NCBI GenBank assembly: GCA_030340625.1
Contig: JAOPHQ010002276.1
Coordinates: forward strand, 714,501-778,500
Origin: Merluccius polli
Taxonomy: Eukaryota; Chordata; Actinopteri; Gadiformes; Merlucciidae
Direction: 5' to 3'
Length of the DNA: 64,000 nucleotides
Made by a program: the position numbers and the translations under genes. Below are positions 21,814 to 31,488 of the stretch, piece by piece. The first letter of the stretch is position 1. The number at the start of each line of letters is the position of its first letter. The notes beneath the pieces were generated by a model. That model saw only the letters and a list, made by a program, of their open reading frames with translations, did no database searches and had not been told where the DNA came from.

Positions 21814-23355
21814 TCCTCTTCCCATGCCAGTCTGGCATTGTCCCACTGAGGGGGGCTAATGCCTAGTACTGTTTTGTAGATTTTAGACACCCTTCTTTTC
21901 AACGTAGGGTCCAGGTCCAGTATGATATCGGTTGCATTTTTAGGTGATAAGGAGGGAAATGGGAAGTGTTTCTTGGCAAAACTACGTACCTGTAAGTACC
22001 TGAAAAAGTGATTGTTGGGAAGGTTGTGATCTTTTTGTAGCATATTAAATGAAGCAAATGTGCCTTCAACAAAGAGGTCACCAAAAAATACTAAACCATT
22101 CTTATGCCACACTTGAAAGGCAGTGTCAATCTGAGATGGAGGAAACAAATGGTTGTTTGCTAGCGGGAGCAAAGTAATTGCCTGACTGAAATGAAAATGT
22201 TTCCTGAATTGGAACCATATTTTAAGAGTGTTTTTGACAACTGGGCTCAAACCCTGAAGATTTACGCTGACCGGTAAGGGGCCACTCAGGATAGATATGG
22301 GTGAGAGTGGAGAATTGGAATTAAGTTCCATAGAAGCCCATGCTGGTCCTTCTTTGTTTTCGTGGGTAGAAATCCAGTAATTCAGCTTGGAAATGTTAGC
22401 TGACCAGTAATAAAATAAAAAATTAGGCAGACCCAGTCCTCCTGCTTCCTTAGGCATCTCCAGGTAAGCTCTTTTAATGCGTGGGGTGGAGTTGTTCCAA
22501 ATAAAGGAGGTAATATTACTATTCAACACTTTGAACCAGGACTTGGTTAACATGATGGGGATCATCTGAAATAAATATAAGAATCGAGGCAGAATTGTCA
22601 TCTTTACTGTGTTTACTCGGCCTGCCAGTGTAACAGGGAGTGCAGACCATCTTTGGAAATCCTGTTTGGTGCGCTCCAGCAACAGTTTAAAATTACAGTC
22701 GTATAGGTCGCTTTGTATTGTCGTGTAACCCTTATGCCCAGATAAGTGAAGGACTGGTGCTCCAATTTAAAGGGGAGATTACTATAATTAATGGAAATTG
22801 CCAGTTGATTAATAGGAAAAAGTGAACTCTTTGAGAAGTTTAGTCTGTAGCCAGATAGTTTTCCAAATTGTTGTAATATGTCTATGAGCTTAGGGATCAA
22901 TTCTGCTGGGTTGGATATGTAGAGCAGAAGGTCGTCTGCATATAGCGAAACTTTATGTATTACCTGGTTCCTAACAATACCTGGAATATCCTGTTGTATC
23001 CTCAGCGCTGCAGCAAGAGGTTCAATGGCTAAGTCAAATAGAAATGGTGAGAGGCAGCACCCCTGTCGAGTTCCTCTTCGCAGCATGAACGGGCTGGACC
23101 TGATCTGGTTAGTGCGTACTGAAGCTGTTGGTGAGGTATACAATATTTTAATCCATGAAGTGAAAGACGTACTGAACCCAAATCCATCCAATACCATGAA
23201 CAGGTAATTCCACTCAACACGGTCGAAGGCCTTCTCCGCGTCAAGGGAGAGCAGAACCTCCGGCTGACGGGTTGAGTGAGAAGAGTAGAGAATATTGAAC
23301 AGCCGTCGCATGTTATAGAATGACTGCCTCCCTGGTATAAAGCCTGTTTGATCGG
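21814..23355 (-). pseudogene. L1-like ORF2, second half of RT and downstream region
   Basis: Reverse transcriptase palm of the L1-like LINE: LLSLDAEKAFDRVEWNYLF (first catalytic Asp), RGTRQGCCLSPFLF, YADDLLLYIS (catalytic Asp pair) and LNFSKSSLF. A one- or two-base frame change lies near 22705-22715, after VTRQYK. Beyond it the connection region continues (RTKQDFQRWSALP, GRVNTVKM, YLFQMIP) to WEEDL at the LINE-B insertion. The upstream side is cut at 23355 by the L2 insertion, inside the motif that resumes at 28188. Confidence 0.88.
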
Positions 23356-23394
23356 GATCAAACAGGCTTTACCTACCAGTGTAAACTGGTAGGT
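23339..23394. repeat. Two adjacent hairpins at the 5' junction of the L2 LINE
   Basis: The first has AAAGCCTGTTTGATC, a GG spacer and the exact complement GATCAAACAGGCTTT (23339-23370), the left arm being L1 target sequence. The second has ACCTACCAGT, GTAA, ACTGGTAGGT (23371-23394), at the start of the L2. Confidence 0.93.
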
Positions 23395-23609
23395 AGGTGT
23401 CGCTGTTGCGGTAAGCATCGACTCATTTCCGGTCTACCTCTTGCTCTGTGTGTACACTGTTTGGTGTTGTAGCTGTCGGTGAACGCTGAATATACATTTG
23501 TTTTACTCGTTACAGCGGTTATTTACCCGCTTAAACATTTAAACTTAAAATAGCGACAAGTCGCTTTAAGTCTTCACACGCTAGTTACATTAAGCATTAG
23601 CAGTTAGCG

Positions 23610-24461
23610 ATGTCTTCTCCCTCTTCCTCTGCTCCTCTGTCCTGCTCAGTGTGCCAAATGTTTAGTTACTCCTCCACCTCTTTTAGTGATAATGGTACCT
23701 GTATTAAATGTAGTTTATTTAGTGCGCTGGAGGTGAGGATTAGTGACTTAGAGGCCCGGTACCGCACCACACCGTCTCCGGTAGTCTGTGCGGGCCGGCC
23801 GGAGGTAGCCCTAGTTAACCGTCCCCCGGTAGACCCCGAGCAGCCGGGAAGCCACGGAGAGTGGGTGACTGTTCGGGGGAAGCGTAGCGGCAACCCACTG
23901 AAGCCCACGGCTCACCACCAGCCCATTCACGTTTCTAATACGTTTTCCCCACTCAGCGACGCACCCGCTGAGGAGCAGACTCTGGTTATTGGCTCTTCTA
24001 TAGTCAGAAACGTGAAGTTAGCGAAGCCAGCGGCCAAAGTCAAATGTATCCCTGGGGCCAGAGCGGGCGACGTTGAATCCTATTTAAAACTGCTGGCGAA
24101 AGACAAACGTAAATATCATAAGATTGTTATTCACGTCGGCGGTAATGACTCCCGATTACGCCAATCGGAGGTCACTAAAATTAATGTGGAATCGGTGTGT
24201 AGATACGCCAAAACAATGTCGGACACCGTAGTTTTCTCTGGACCCCTGCCCAATGTGACCAGTGACGTCATGTATAGCCGCATGGCGTCCTTCCACCGCT
24301 GGCTGTCCAGGTGGTGTCCAGCAAACCATGTGGGCTTCATTGATAATTGGCAGCCTTTTTGGGGAAAACCTGGTTTGATTGGGAGAGACGGCATCCATCC
24401 CACGTTGGATGGAGCGGCTCTCTTATCCAGGAATATGATGCAGTTTATTTCTAAAACCTGA
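23610..24461 (+). CDS. L2 LINE ORF1: Cys-rich N-terminus and SGNH-hydrolase (esterase) domain
   Basis: A 283-residue accessory protein of the L2/CR1 type. The N-terminus has a Cys cluster (CSVCQMF...CIKC) followed by a short coiled segment (SALEVRISDLEARY). The C-terminal half is an SGNH-type hydrolase: LVIGSSIVRN (catalytic Ser), VIHVGGNDSR (Gly/Asn) and GRDGIHPTLDG (Asp-x-x-His). Such esterase domains are known in ORF1 of CR1/L2 LINEs; their role in retrotransposition is not settled. The ATG at 23610 is the first in frame after the 5' UTR. The stop is TGA at 24459-24461, and the same frame stays open beyond it through the whole of ORF2. Confidence 0.9.
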   Translation: MSSPSSSAPLSCSVCQMFSYSSTSFSDNGTCIKCSLFSALEVRISDLEARYRTTPSPVVCAGRPEVALVNRPPVDPEQPGSHGEWVTVRGKRSGNPLKPTAHHQPIHVSNTFSPLSDAPAEEQTLVIGSSIVRNVKLAKPAAKVKCIPGARAGDVESYLKLLAKDKRKYHKIVIHVGGNDSRLRQSEVTKINVESVCRYAKTMSDTVVFSGPLPNVTSDVMYSRMASFHRWLSRWCPANHVGFIDNWQPFWGKPGLIGRDGIHPTLDGAALLSRNMMQFISKT

Positions 24462-24557
24462 CAGTCCAGAGTTGGGACCAGGAAGCAGAGTTGCTGTTTA
24501 ACACACTTCTCTGCGCTTCCTCTAGTACAGTCCCCCACCCACCACCCCATAGAGACT

Positions 24558-27551
24558 GTGTCTGTCCCCCGACCGCCTACATTATGTAAAGAAATAAAAA
24601 CAAGAGGCGTTAACCATGAAAACCTAATAAAAATTAAAACCAACTCCTCAGTAGCACAAAATAAAAGAATTAAATGTGGACTGTTAAATATCAGGTCTCT
24701 GTCATCCAAAGCTGTTCTAGTGAATGAATTAATATCAGATTATGATATTGATTTGCTTTGTCTTACTGAGACCTGGTTGTCCCATGAGGATTATGTTAGC
24801 CTAAATGAATCCACCCCCCCCAGTCATATTAATACTCACATTCCCCGAGGCGCAGGCCGAGGAGGTGGAGTAGCAGCTATATATGACTCGGGGGTTTTAA
24901 TGGACCCTAAACCAAAACTAAATTATAATTCATTTGAAAGCATTATTTTTAGTCTTTCTCACCCAAACTGGAAAACACTGGAGCCAGTCCTATTTGTTAT
25001 AGTGTACCGCGCTCCTGGACCGTACTCTGATTTTATATCTGAATTCTCAGAGTTTCTATCAAGTTTAGTTTTTAAATCAGATAAAGTAATTATTGTAGGT
25101 GATTTTAATGTCCATGTGGATGTTACAAATGACAGCCTTAGTAACGCATTTACCTCATTAATAGACTCAATCGGCTTCTGTCAGAGTGTGAATAAACCAA
25201 CCCATTGTTTTAATCACACTCTTGACCTTGTTCTATCATATGGCATGGATATTGAACATTTAATAGTTTTTCCACATAATCCTCTCCTATCTGATCATTA
25301 TTTAATAATTTTTGAATTTCTATTATTTGACTATAAGCCATTAAGCAAAACTTCCTACAGCAGATGTCTATCTGACAGTGCTGTAGCTAAATTTAAGGAG
25401 GAGATTGCATCAGTGTTTAATTCAATGCCATATCTGAATATAACGGAGTCCTATATTAACTTTAGTCACTCCCAAATTGATAATCTTGTTAATAGTGCTG
25501 CAGGCTCTCTACAATCAACATTAGATTCTATCGCTCCTAGAAAACAGAAAATAATAAAACACAGGAAACTAGCACCGTGGTACAACCAACAAACTCGTCA
25601 ATTAAAACAAGAAACAAGGAAATCAGAAAGGAAATGGCGCGCTTCCAATTTATTAGAAAATCGCTTAATATGGCAAAATAATCTTAAAAATTATAGAAAG
25701 GCCCTCCGTAATGCCAGAGGAGCCTTTTACTCGGCACTAATAGAAGAAAATAAAAACAACCCCAGGTTCCTCTTCAGCACTGTAGCCAGGCTGACAGAGA
25801 GTCACAGCTCTATTGAGCCATGTATCCCTATCAACTTAAGTAGCAATGACTTCATGAACTTCTTTTATAATAAAATTATTACTATTAGAGAGAAAATTAG
25901 TCACCAAATGCCCTCAATAGGTATCGCAGGCTCTCCAACATCAGACACTTTGACTGGTGCAAACTTAGATGTGTATTTGGAGTGTTTCTCTGCCGTCAGT
26001 CTTCATCAGTTAACTTCTATAATTTCTTCATCGAAGTCATCAACCTGTCTGTTAGACCCCATCCCAACTAGGCTGCTTAAAGAAATTGTACCCTTAATTG
26101 GCACTTCTTTACTGGAAATGATTAATCTTTCTTTATTATCAGGATATGTACCACAGTCCTTTAAAGTAGCTGTAATTAAACCCCTTCTTAAAAAGCCCAC
26201 TCTTGACCCTGGGGTTTTAGCCAACTATAGACCAATTTCTAATATCCCCTTTCTGTCTAAGATTCTGGAGAAAGTAGTCGCCAAACAATTGTGTGACTTT
26301 CTACACAACAATAGTTTATTCGAGGATTTCCAGTCAGGATTTAGAGTTCATCATAGCACAGAGACAGCTCTGGTTAAAGTTAATAATGACCTTTTGATTG
26401 CTTCTGACAATGGACTTGTCTCTGTACTTGTATTATTAGATCTTAGTGCTGCCTTTGACACCATTGATCATAGTATTCTTTTACAGAGACTCGAGCATGA
26501 AATTGGCATCAAAGGAACCGCACTAAGCTGGTTTATGTCATATCTATCAGATCGTTCACAGTTTGTACACGTGAATGATGAATCTTCAATAAATACTACA
26601 GTTAGTCATGGAGTTCCACAAGGTTCTGTACTTGGACCAATACTATTTACTTTATATATGCTCCCTTTAGGCGATATTATTAGAAAGCACTCCATTAACT
26701 TTCATTGTTATGCAGATGATACGCAGTTATATCTATCGATCAAACCCGATGAAATTAATCAATTATCTAAATTACAAACATGTCTTAAAGACATAAAATC
26801 CTGGATGAGCTGCAATTTTCTGATGTTAAACTCAGAGAAAACCGAAATTCTTGTACTTGGCCCCAAAAACCTTAGAGACTTAATGTCTACAGATATAGCT
26901 ACTCTAGATGGCATTACATTGGCCTCTAGCACCACTGTCAGGAATCTTGGAGTTATCTTTGATCAGGATCTGTCATTTAATTCCCACATAAAGCAGACCT
27001 CTAGGACTGCCTTTTTTCATTTACGTAATATTACAAAAATCAGACGCATCCTATCAAAGACAGACGCAGAAAAACTAATCCATGCATTTGTTACCTCAAG
27101 GCTGGATTACTGCAACTCCTTATTATCAGGTTGTCCAAATAAATCCATTAAGATGCTTCAATTAATTCAAAACGCTGCAGCGCGAGTACTGACAGGAACT
27201 AGGAAAAGAGATCACATCTCTCCTGTACTAGCTTCTCTGCATTGGCTCCCTGTAAAATTTAGAATAGAATTTAAAATCCTCCTCCTCACCTATAAAGCTC
27301 TTCATGGGCAGGCCCCTTCATATCTCAAAGAGCTCATAGTACCCTACTACCCCACTAGAACACTGCGTTCTCTGAATACAGGGCTACTGGTGGTTCCAAT
27401 AGTTTCTAAAAGTAGAACCGGAGCCAGAGCCTTCAGTTACCAAGCTCCTCTTCAGTGGAACCAGCTTCCAGTTGTGGTTCGGGAGGCAGACACCCTCTCC
27501 ACATTTAAGAGTAGGCTTAAGACGTTCCTCTTTGATAAAGCTTATAGTTAG
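24558..27551 (+). CDS. L2 LINE ORF2: endonuclease and reverse transcriptase
   Basis: The enzyme of target-primed reverse transcription, intact over about 1000 codons. Endonuclease: GLLNIRSLSSKA, LTETWL (catalytic Glu), VIIVGDFNVH, HTLDLVLS and LLSDHYLI (Asp-His). RT: LDPIPTRLLKE, NYRPISNIPF, FQSGFR, VLLDLSAAFDTIDH, HGVPQGSVLGP and YADDTQLY (catalytic Asp pair). The C-terminal region reads DYCNSLLSG, LHWLPVKFRI and WNQLPVVVREA. No ATG exists between the ORF1 stop and the endonuclease; the first Met in frame comes after the catalytic Glu. The given start is a GTG, the earliest conventional alternative. The frame is continuous from 24462, directly after the ORF1 TGA, so readthrough or reinitiation at a non-ATG codon is implied. 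Confidence 0.92.
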   Translation: MSVPRPPTLCKEIKTRGVNHENLIKIKTNSSVAQNKRIKCGLLNIRSLSSKAVLVNELISDYDIDLLCLTETWLSHEDYVSLNESTPPSHINTHIPRGAGRGGGVAAIYDSGVLMDPKPKLNYNSFESIIFSLSHPNWKTLEPVLFVIVYRAPGPYSDFISEFSEFLSSLVFKSDKVIIVGDFNVHVDVTNDSLSNAFTSLIDSIGFCQSVNKPTHCFNHTLDLVLSYGMDIEHLIVFPHNPLLSDHYLIIFEFLLFDYKPLSKTSYSRCLSDSAVAKFKEEIASVFNSMPYLNITESYINFSHSQIDNLVNSAAGSLQSTLDSIAPRKQKIIKHRKLAPWYNQQTRQLKQETRKSERKWRASNLLENRLIWQNNLKNYRKALRNARGAFYSALIEENKNNPRFLFSTVARLTESHSSIEPCIPINLSSNDFMNFFYNKIITIREKISHQMPSIGIAGSPTSDTLTGANLDVYLECFSAVSLHQLTSIISSSKSSTCLLDPIPTRLLKEIVPLIGTSLLEMINLSLLSGYVPQSFKVAVIKPLLKKPTLDPGVLANYRPISNIPFLSKILEKVVAKQLCDFLHNNSLFEDFQSGFRVHHSTETALVKVNNDLLIASDNGLVSVLVLLDLSAAFDTIDHSILLQRLEHEIGIKGTALSWFMSYLSDRSQFVHVNDESSINTTVSHGVPQGSVLGPILFTLYMLPLGDIIRKHSINFHCYADDTQLYLSIKPDEINQLSKLQTCLKDIKSWMSCNFLMLNSEKTEILVLGPKNLRDLMSTDIATLDGITLASSTTVRNLGVIFDQDLSFNSHIKQTSRTAFFHLRNITKIRRILSKTDAEKLIHAFVTSRLDYCNSLLSGCPNKSIKMLQLIQNAAARVLTGTRKRDHISPVLASLHWLPVKFRIEFKILLLTYKALHGQAPSYLKELIVPYYPTRTLRSLNTGLLVVPIVSKSRTGARAFSYQAPLQWNQLPVVVREADTLSTFKSRLKTFLFDKAYS

Positions 27552-27637
27552 GGCTGGATCAGGTGAGTCCTGAACCATCCCTTAGTTATGCTGCTATAGG
27601 CCTAGACTATCGGGGGATTTCCCTTGGTGCACTTGGT

Positions 27638-27641
27638 GGAG

Positions 27642-27687
<46 letters not shown>

Positions 27688-27899
27688 CACACATTCATGT
27701 CCCATTAATGCATGTTACTAACACTTCTTCCCCGGAGTTCTTGTGTTTTCTCGTCTCGCAGGTTCTCATGGATCCTGGCGGAGCCTCCATGGTCCTGCTT
27801 GACTGCCATTGCTAATATCAGTTACCAGTTATATACAGTTACTGTTGTTGCTGCTCGCTGTCCCCCATCATTGGTGCTAGTGCATTGATGTAGTTGCTT

Positions 27900-27934
<35 letters not shown>
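27638..27934. repeat. Two (TC)n microsatellites in the L2 3' UTR
   Basis: TC/CT repeats at about 27648-27682 and 27900-27933, separated by unique 3' UTR sequence. Confidence 0.93.
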
Positions 27935-27939
<5 letters not shown>

Positions 27940-28187
27940 CAACTGGTCAAGGCAGATGACCACCCACCTAGAGCCGAAGGGTCTGTCCAAGGTTTCTGCC
28001 TTTTAACAGGCAGTTTTTCCTTGCCCCCGTGCCAAGTGCTTGCTCATGGTGGTACTGTTGGGTCTCTGTAAATGTTATTAGGAGTTTGGTCTAGACCTGC
28101 TCCATTTGAAAAGTGCCCTGAGATAACTTCTGTTATGAATTGGCGCTATACAAATAAAATTGAATTGAATTGAATTGAATTGATCAA

Positions 28188-29121
28188 TGATGTTAGGTAT
28201 CACCGTCTCTAAGCGATGTGCCAGCACCTTAGTGAGGATTTTGTAATCGCAGCATAAGAGGCTAATAGGGCGATAGGAACCACACTCCAAGGGATCTTTG
28301 TCTTTTTTCAATAGGACCGCTATAGTTGCCTGAGTCATGGTTAGAGGTAGTTTCCCTATCGAGATGATTTCCTTGAACAGAGTGTACAGAATAGGTACCA
28401 GCTTGTGTGAAAATAACTTGTAGAACTCTATAGGAAATCCGTCCGGTCCGGGTGCTTTCCCACTCTGCATAGAACTTATTGCATGTGATATTTCTACATT
28501 AGTTATAGGGGCATCGAGGGAGGCTTGGTCTTCTGTACTAATTTTTGGTAATTCTAGGCCATCTAGAAAGGCTTGGGTCTCGGCTGCGTTCATGGAGGAT
28601 TGCGATGTGTAGAGTTCTTCATAGTATGCCTTAAATTGGTCATTTATGATCTGGGGATGTGTAGAGGACGAGTCTGGTGAAACACAGATTTCAGGAATTG
28701 CACTACGCGCTGCTGCCTGTCTAAGTTGGTGACATAATAATTTTCCTGCCTTTTCGCCGTGTTCATAATACAATTGCTTTGTTTTAAGTAGCAACCGTTC
28801 TGTCTGTTTTATGGAGAGGTTGTCATATTCTGTTTTCAACAATAGCCGTTCTTTATAAAGATCAGGTGTGAAATCATGAGATAATTCGTCGTCAATGTCT
28901 GATATCTGCTGGGTTAGTACTGTAAGACGCTTGGTTCGTTCTCTTTTTCTATGAGCTGCATATGAAATAATCTGTCCTCTGAGGTAGGCCTTGAGTGACT
29001 CCCATATAGTAGCATATGACATTCCAGGGGTGCTGTTGATCTCTAGGTAAAGGTCAATTTCGTCAGACAATAGTTTTTTAAATGACTTATTTGCTAATAA
29101 AAGTGGGTCGAGTTGCCATGA
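28188..29121 (-). pseudogene. L1-like ORF2, linker and first half of RT
   Basis: Continuous frame with PQRSWQLDPLLL-like linker, RGQIISYAAHRKRER, ERLLLKTKQLYYEHGEKAGKL, then RT motifs SSMQSGKAPGPDGFPIEFYK and GSYRPISLLCCDYKILTKVL, and the end VIPNIID, where the L2 entered. No stop occurs within this block. Its upstream edge is cut by a hAT MITE. Confidence 0.88.
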
Positions 29122-29129
29122 GCGCTGAG

Positions 29130-29359
29130 CAGGCACGTGCAGAGGGGGGGGCTATGGGTGACCGAGCCCCTGCCCTTTTCCCTTTGAAGGACCAAAGTGC
29201 CCTTTTGAGCGGACCAAAGTGCCCTTTTGACCCCCCCGCTCAACAATCGCGCAACAGAAATCCTCCGGTAGCACCCCCCCGCTCAACAATCGCGCAATAG
29301 AAATCCTCCCATTTTTGATTTTGAGCACCTGCCCCTCAAAGGGTCTCTGCACGGCCCTG
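29130..29359. mobile_element. hAT-type MITE in the L1-like LINE
   Basis: The TIRs are CAGGCACGTGCAGAG and the complement of CAGGGCCGTGCAGAG, with the 8-bp target duplication GCGCTGAG at 29122-29129 and 29360-29367. Inside are two direct duplications: AAGTGCCCTTTTGA twice, and a ~45-bp unit with GCTCAACAATCGCGCAA twice. No coding capacity. Confidence 0.92.
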
Positions 29360-29367
29360 GCGCTGAG

Positions 29368-29628
29368 GTATGGGATTGTTTGGAAATGACATGTCTAATT
29401 GGACTGTGGTCGGAGATCACTATTGCGTGATACTGGCAGTTAGTTACCAGAGAAATGGTCCTGTGATCAATCAAATAAAAATCAATTCGTGAATATGAAA
29501 GATGAACTGGCGAGAAAAATGAAAACTGTCTAGCAGTGGGATTGGAGTGTCTCCACGGGTCAAATAATTTGTAGGACTCCATAATCGACAAAATTAGTGC
29601 ACTCGATTTGGACACAGATTTGCTTTTT
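29368..29628 (-). pseudogene. L1-like ORF2, end of endonuclease
   Basis: This block reads LWRHSNP-like RQFSFFSPVHLSYSRIDFYLID and AIVISDHSPI, the Ser-Asp-His signature of the L1 endonuclease. It is truncated at 29628, where the target duplication follows, so the element lacks ORF1 and most of the endonuclease. Confidence 0.85.
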
Positions 29629-29955
29629 ATAGGTATTCATTTTTGATATAAATGGTCTTAAAAAGGTCTTAAAAAGACTTGAATTTGACTTGAAGAAACC
29701 TGTAGGAACCCTGCACTGATGTGAAAAATCTTGATAGGGCAACCAAACGCCACGACAAGTGTCAAGATCACGTTGGTACTGCTATCCCTCCCTGCTATTT
29801 TGTAGTTCACCAAAACTAACCCTGATAACCTGAAACAACTTGAGTCTCACATTCTTATGCCACCATACACCAACAGTGCAAGCAGACCAATGGCAACCAA
29901 GCGCGCAGTCCTTCCTCCCTCACTTTAAAAACCACCAGCTGCCACTGATTCATAG

Positions 29956-30665
29956 TTAGCGTCAGGCCCCTGCGAACGAAGACCCGGTCGAACAAAGACA
30001 TAGGGAGTCTCTCTGCGGGAGTCCCTCAAGGAAGCCCAGAAACCTCACCTCTTTTCGCTCATCATAACCATGTGCCTTACCTCCAACACTGTTAGACTGA
30101 GACATCCTACAGGAAACAACTCCACATTCGACATTCCCAGGGCTGCACCCTTTCCAACCTGCACTACCCACCGCTCTGTCTACACGTACCATAAAGTGCT
30201 GTGAAAAGACTGTGGAACTGCCAATCGCTGGCACAGCCAAGTCACAACTCTTCTCTGTCTTGGCGCCACTATGGTGGAAGACCTCCCTGCTGACATGAGG
30301 ACTGCATAGTTGATCACCTGCTTCCGCAAGAGACTCAAGACCCACCTGTTTACCTGGACCCTGCTTAGCATCCTTCCTTTACTACCCCTCCCCCTCCCAC
30401 TAACAAACAAAAACAAAAAAACTTTGCAAATAATTCTATGTTTGTATGTCCTGGCTCTTACTTGATATTCTGCGCTTAGTATTTTCACACTTATCTCCTT
30501 TGTATACTAGCAGTCGGTTAACTTGGCAATTAGGTGTGCTTGAAACTCGTTCTTGTGAAATCCTTACTCTACTGATGGCGGTTTACTGTTGCACTTTCTT
30601 CTAACAAATGTACTTATTGTAAGTCACTTTGGACAAAAGCGTCTGCTAAATGCCCTAAATGTGAA
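29956..30665 (+). pseudogene. LINE 3' end (common fish LINE tail)
   Basis: A decayed end of a LINE ORF2 (LPADMRTA, then a stop, then CFRKRLKTHLFTW at about 30275-30355), a T-rich 3' UTR, and the widespread fish LINE tail with GTAAGTCACTTTGGACAAAA and GCGTCTGCTAAATGCCCTAAATG. The same tail occurs inverted at 63889-64000. The outer hAT element inserted at or just before its left edge. Confidence 0.75.
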
Positions 30666-30836
30666 TCTATTGTGATGACACAGAATATGTCACACCTTAC
30701 GGCATCAACATTCTTGTCGTACCATAATGTGTTGCTTGCCATGCCAAACATTACGCTGTCGACTTATTGTTTTGAATCCAGCCACTTTGCTACCCACCCC
30801 CGAAGATGGGGAACCACATGACTGCATAGCCACCAT

Positions 30837-31240
30837 TGTAGTGATGTTCATTGAGGAAGAAGGCTGCCGACTCAGGAACGCTTTTAACTCACTTTATTTG
30901 TTTAGCTTTAGGTCTATTATCTATCAAGCAAATGGAGAGGAATTGTAAAATTCACGCGCGTGGAGCGACCCTTAGCCAGATATATCTGTCCAGATATGCA
31001 GGCCCAGGGTTTCTGGCCTCCCCCGGATGTGTTGTTTGGTAGTATCTGGGCAGGCGTGGCCTCTATGACGCATAATATGCTCTGATTGGCTAGTGTTTAG
31101 CGCCCGCCCCCAGTGTATTATGTGTGCCGCCATCTGGTGGCCAGGTGCGGTTAATACAACTTATATATTTCTTTCTGTTCCTTTGTGGCTATGTGTAGAT
31201 ATTACAGCCTGTTGATACATGTTATTATTTATTCTTAACA
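30837..31240 (-). mobile_element. LTR-1 family solo LTR, copy 2
   Basis: A full LTR in minus orientation with TG...CA ends (sense TGTTAAGAATAA...CACTACA) and a 4-bp target duplication CCAT (30833-30836, 31241-31244). AATAAA on the minus strand is near 30893. No interior remains, so it is a recombination product between two LTRs. It lies between the RT connection and RNase H of ERV-B. Confidence 0.87.
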
Positions 31241-31488
31241 CCATTGAGGAGTTGTGCACACCATGTGTGGATCTCCCTGCCACACCGCTACCACCTTAAA
31301 GCAATGTATTGTATGTAAATGGTTCAGGTCGAAAATATCTGATTACGGGCATGAATGAAGTGGGCTATGCCATTGCCATATAGGACTCTGTGGTGGAGTC
31401 AGCTAGGTGACGATCTCACTTTTCAGCCCAGGCGGCTGAGCTGTTGGCCCTGACCAGAGCATGTATACTGTCAGAGGGTAAATGAGTT

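Larger units (their letters stand above)
23362..28181 (+). mobile_element. Full-length L2-type LINE (Maui/L2-like)
   Basis: A 4.8-kb element with a 5' UTR, ORF1 (23610-24461), ORF2 (to 27551), a 3' UTR with two (TC)n tracts, and a 3' end TTGGCGCTATACAAATAAAA followed by repeated TTGAA, typical of fish L2. The flanking duplication is GATCAA (23356-23361, 28182-28187). Both long frames are open with all catalytic motifs, so this is the most intact retrotransposon of the window. It lies inside the RT of the L1-like LINE. Confidence 0.93.
14825..29628 (-). mobile_element. L1-like LINE, 5' truncated, interrupted three times
   Basis: The 3' end with an A-tail (T8 at 14829-14837) and AATAAA is at the left. 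The 5' truncation is at 29628. The target duplication ATAGGTATTCATTT is at 14811-14824 and 29629-29642. The coding sequence is collinear on the minus strand in four blocks: endonuclease end 29628-29368, RT first half 29121-28188, RT second half 23355-21814, C-terminus 15709-about 15150. The gaps hold a hAT MITE, an L2 LINE and LINE-B, each with its own target duplication. Confidence 0.9.
13558..29713. mobile_element. Second-layer element with AGGGTTCC ends and CACTG flanks
   Basis: The left end is TAGGGTTCCCGCAGG and the right end, complemented, CAGGGTTCCTACAGG. Both run into GGTCTTAAAAAG repeats. Flanks are CACTG at 13553-13557 and 29714-29718. Own sequence is 13558-14824 (minus a MITE) and 29643-29713. 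The 5-bp duplication is short and the superfamily is not certain, so the layer is supported mainly by the matching ends and its consistent place in the nest. Confidence 0.6.
12679..29947. mobile_element. Outer hAT-like element enclosing a 17-kb nest
   Basis: The left terminus CAGTGGAGGCTTCTCC and the right terminus (complement CAGTGGCAGCTGGTGG) are inverted repeats that share a second block, GAGGGAGGAAG, about 25-30 bases in. The flanking 8-bp target duplication ATTCATAG is exact (12671-12678, 29948-29955). Own sequence is about 12679-13557 and 29714-29947, roughly 1.1 kb with no transposase, so it is a non-autonomous hAT-type element. Everything between was added later. Confidence 0.82.
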
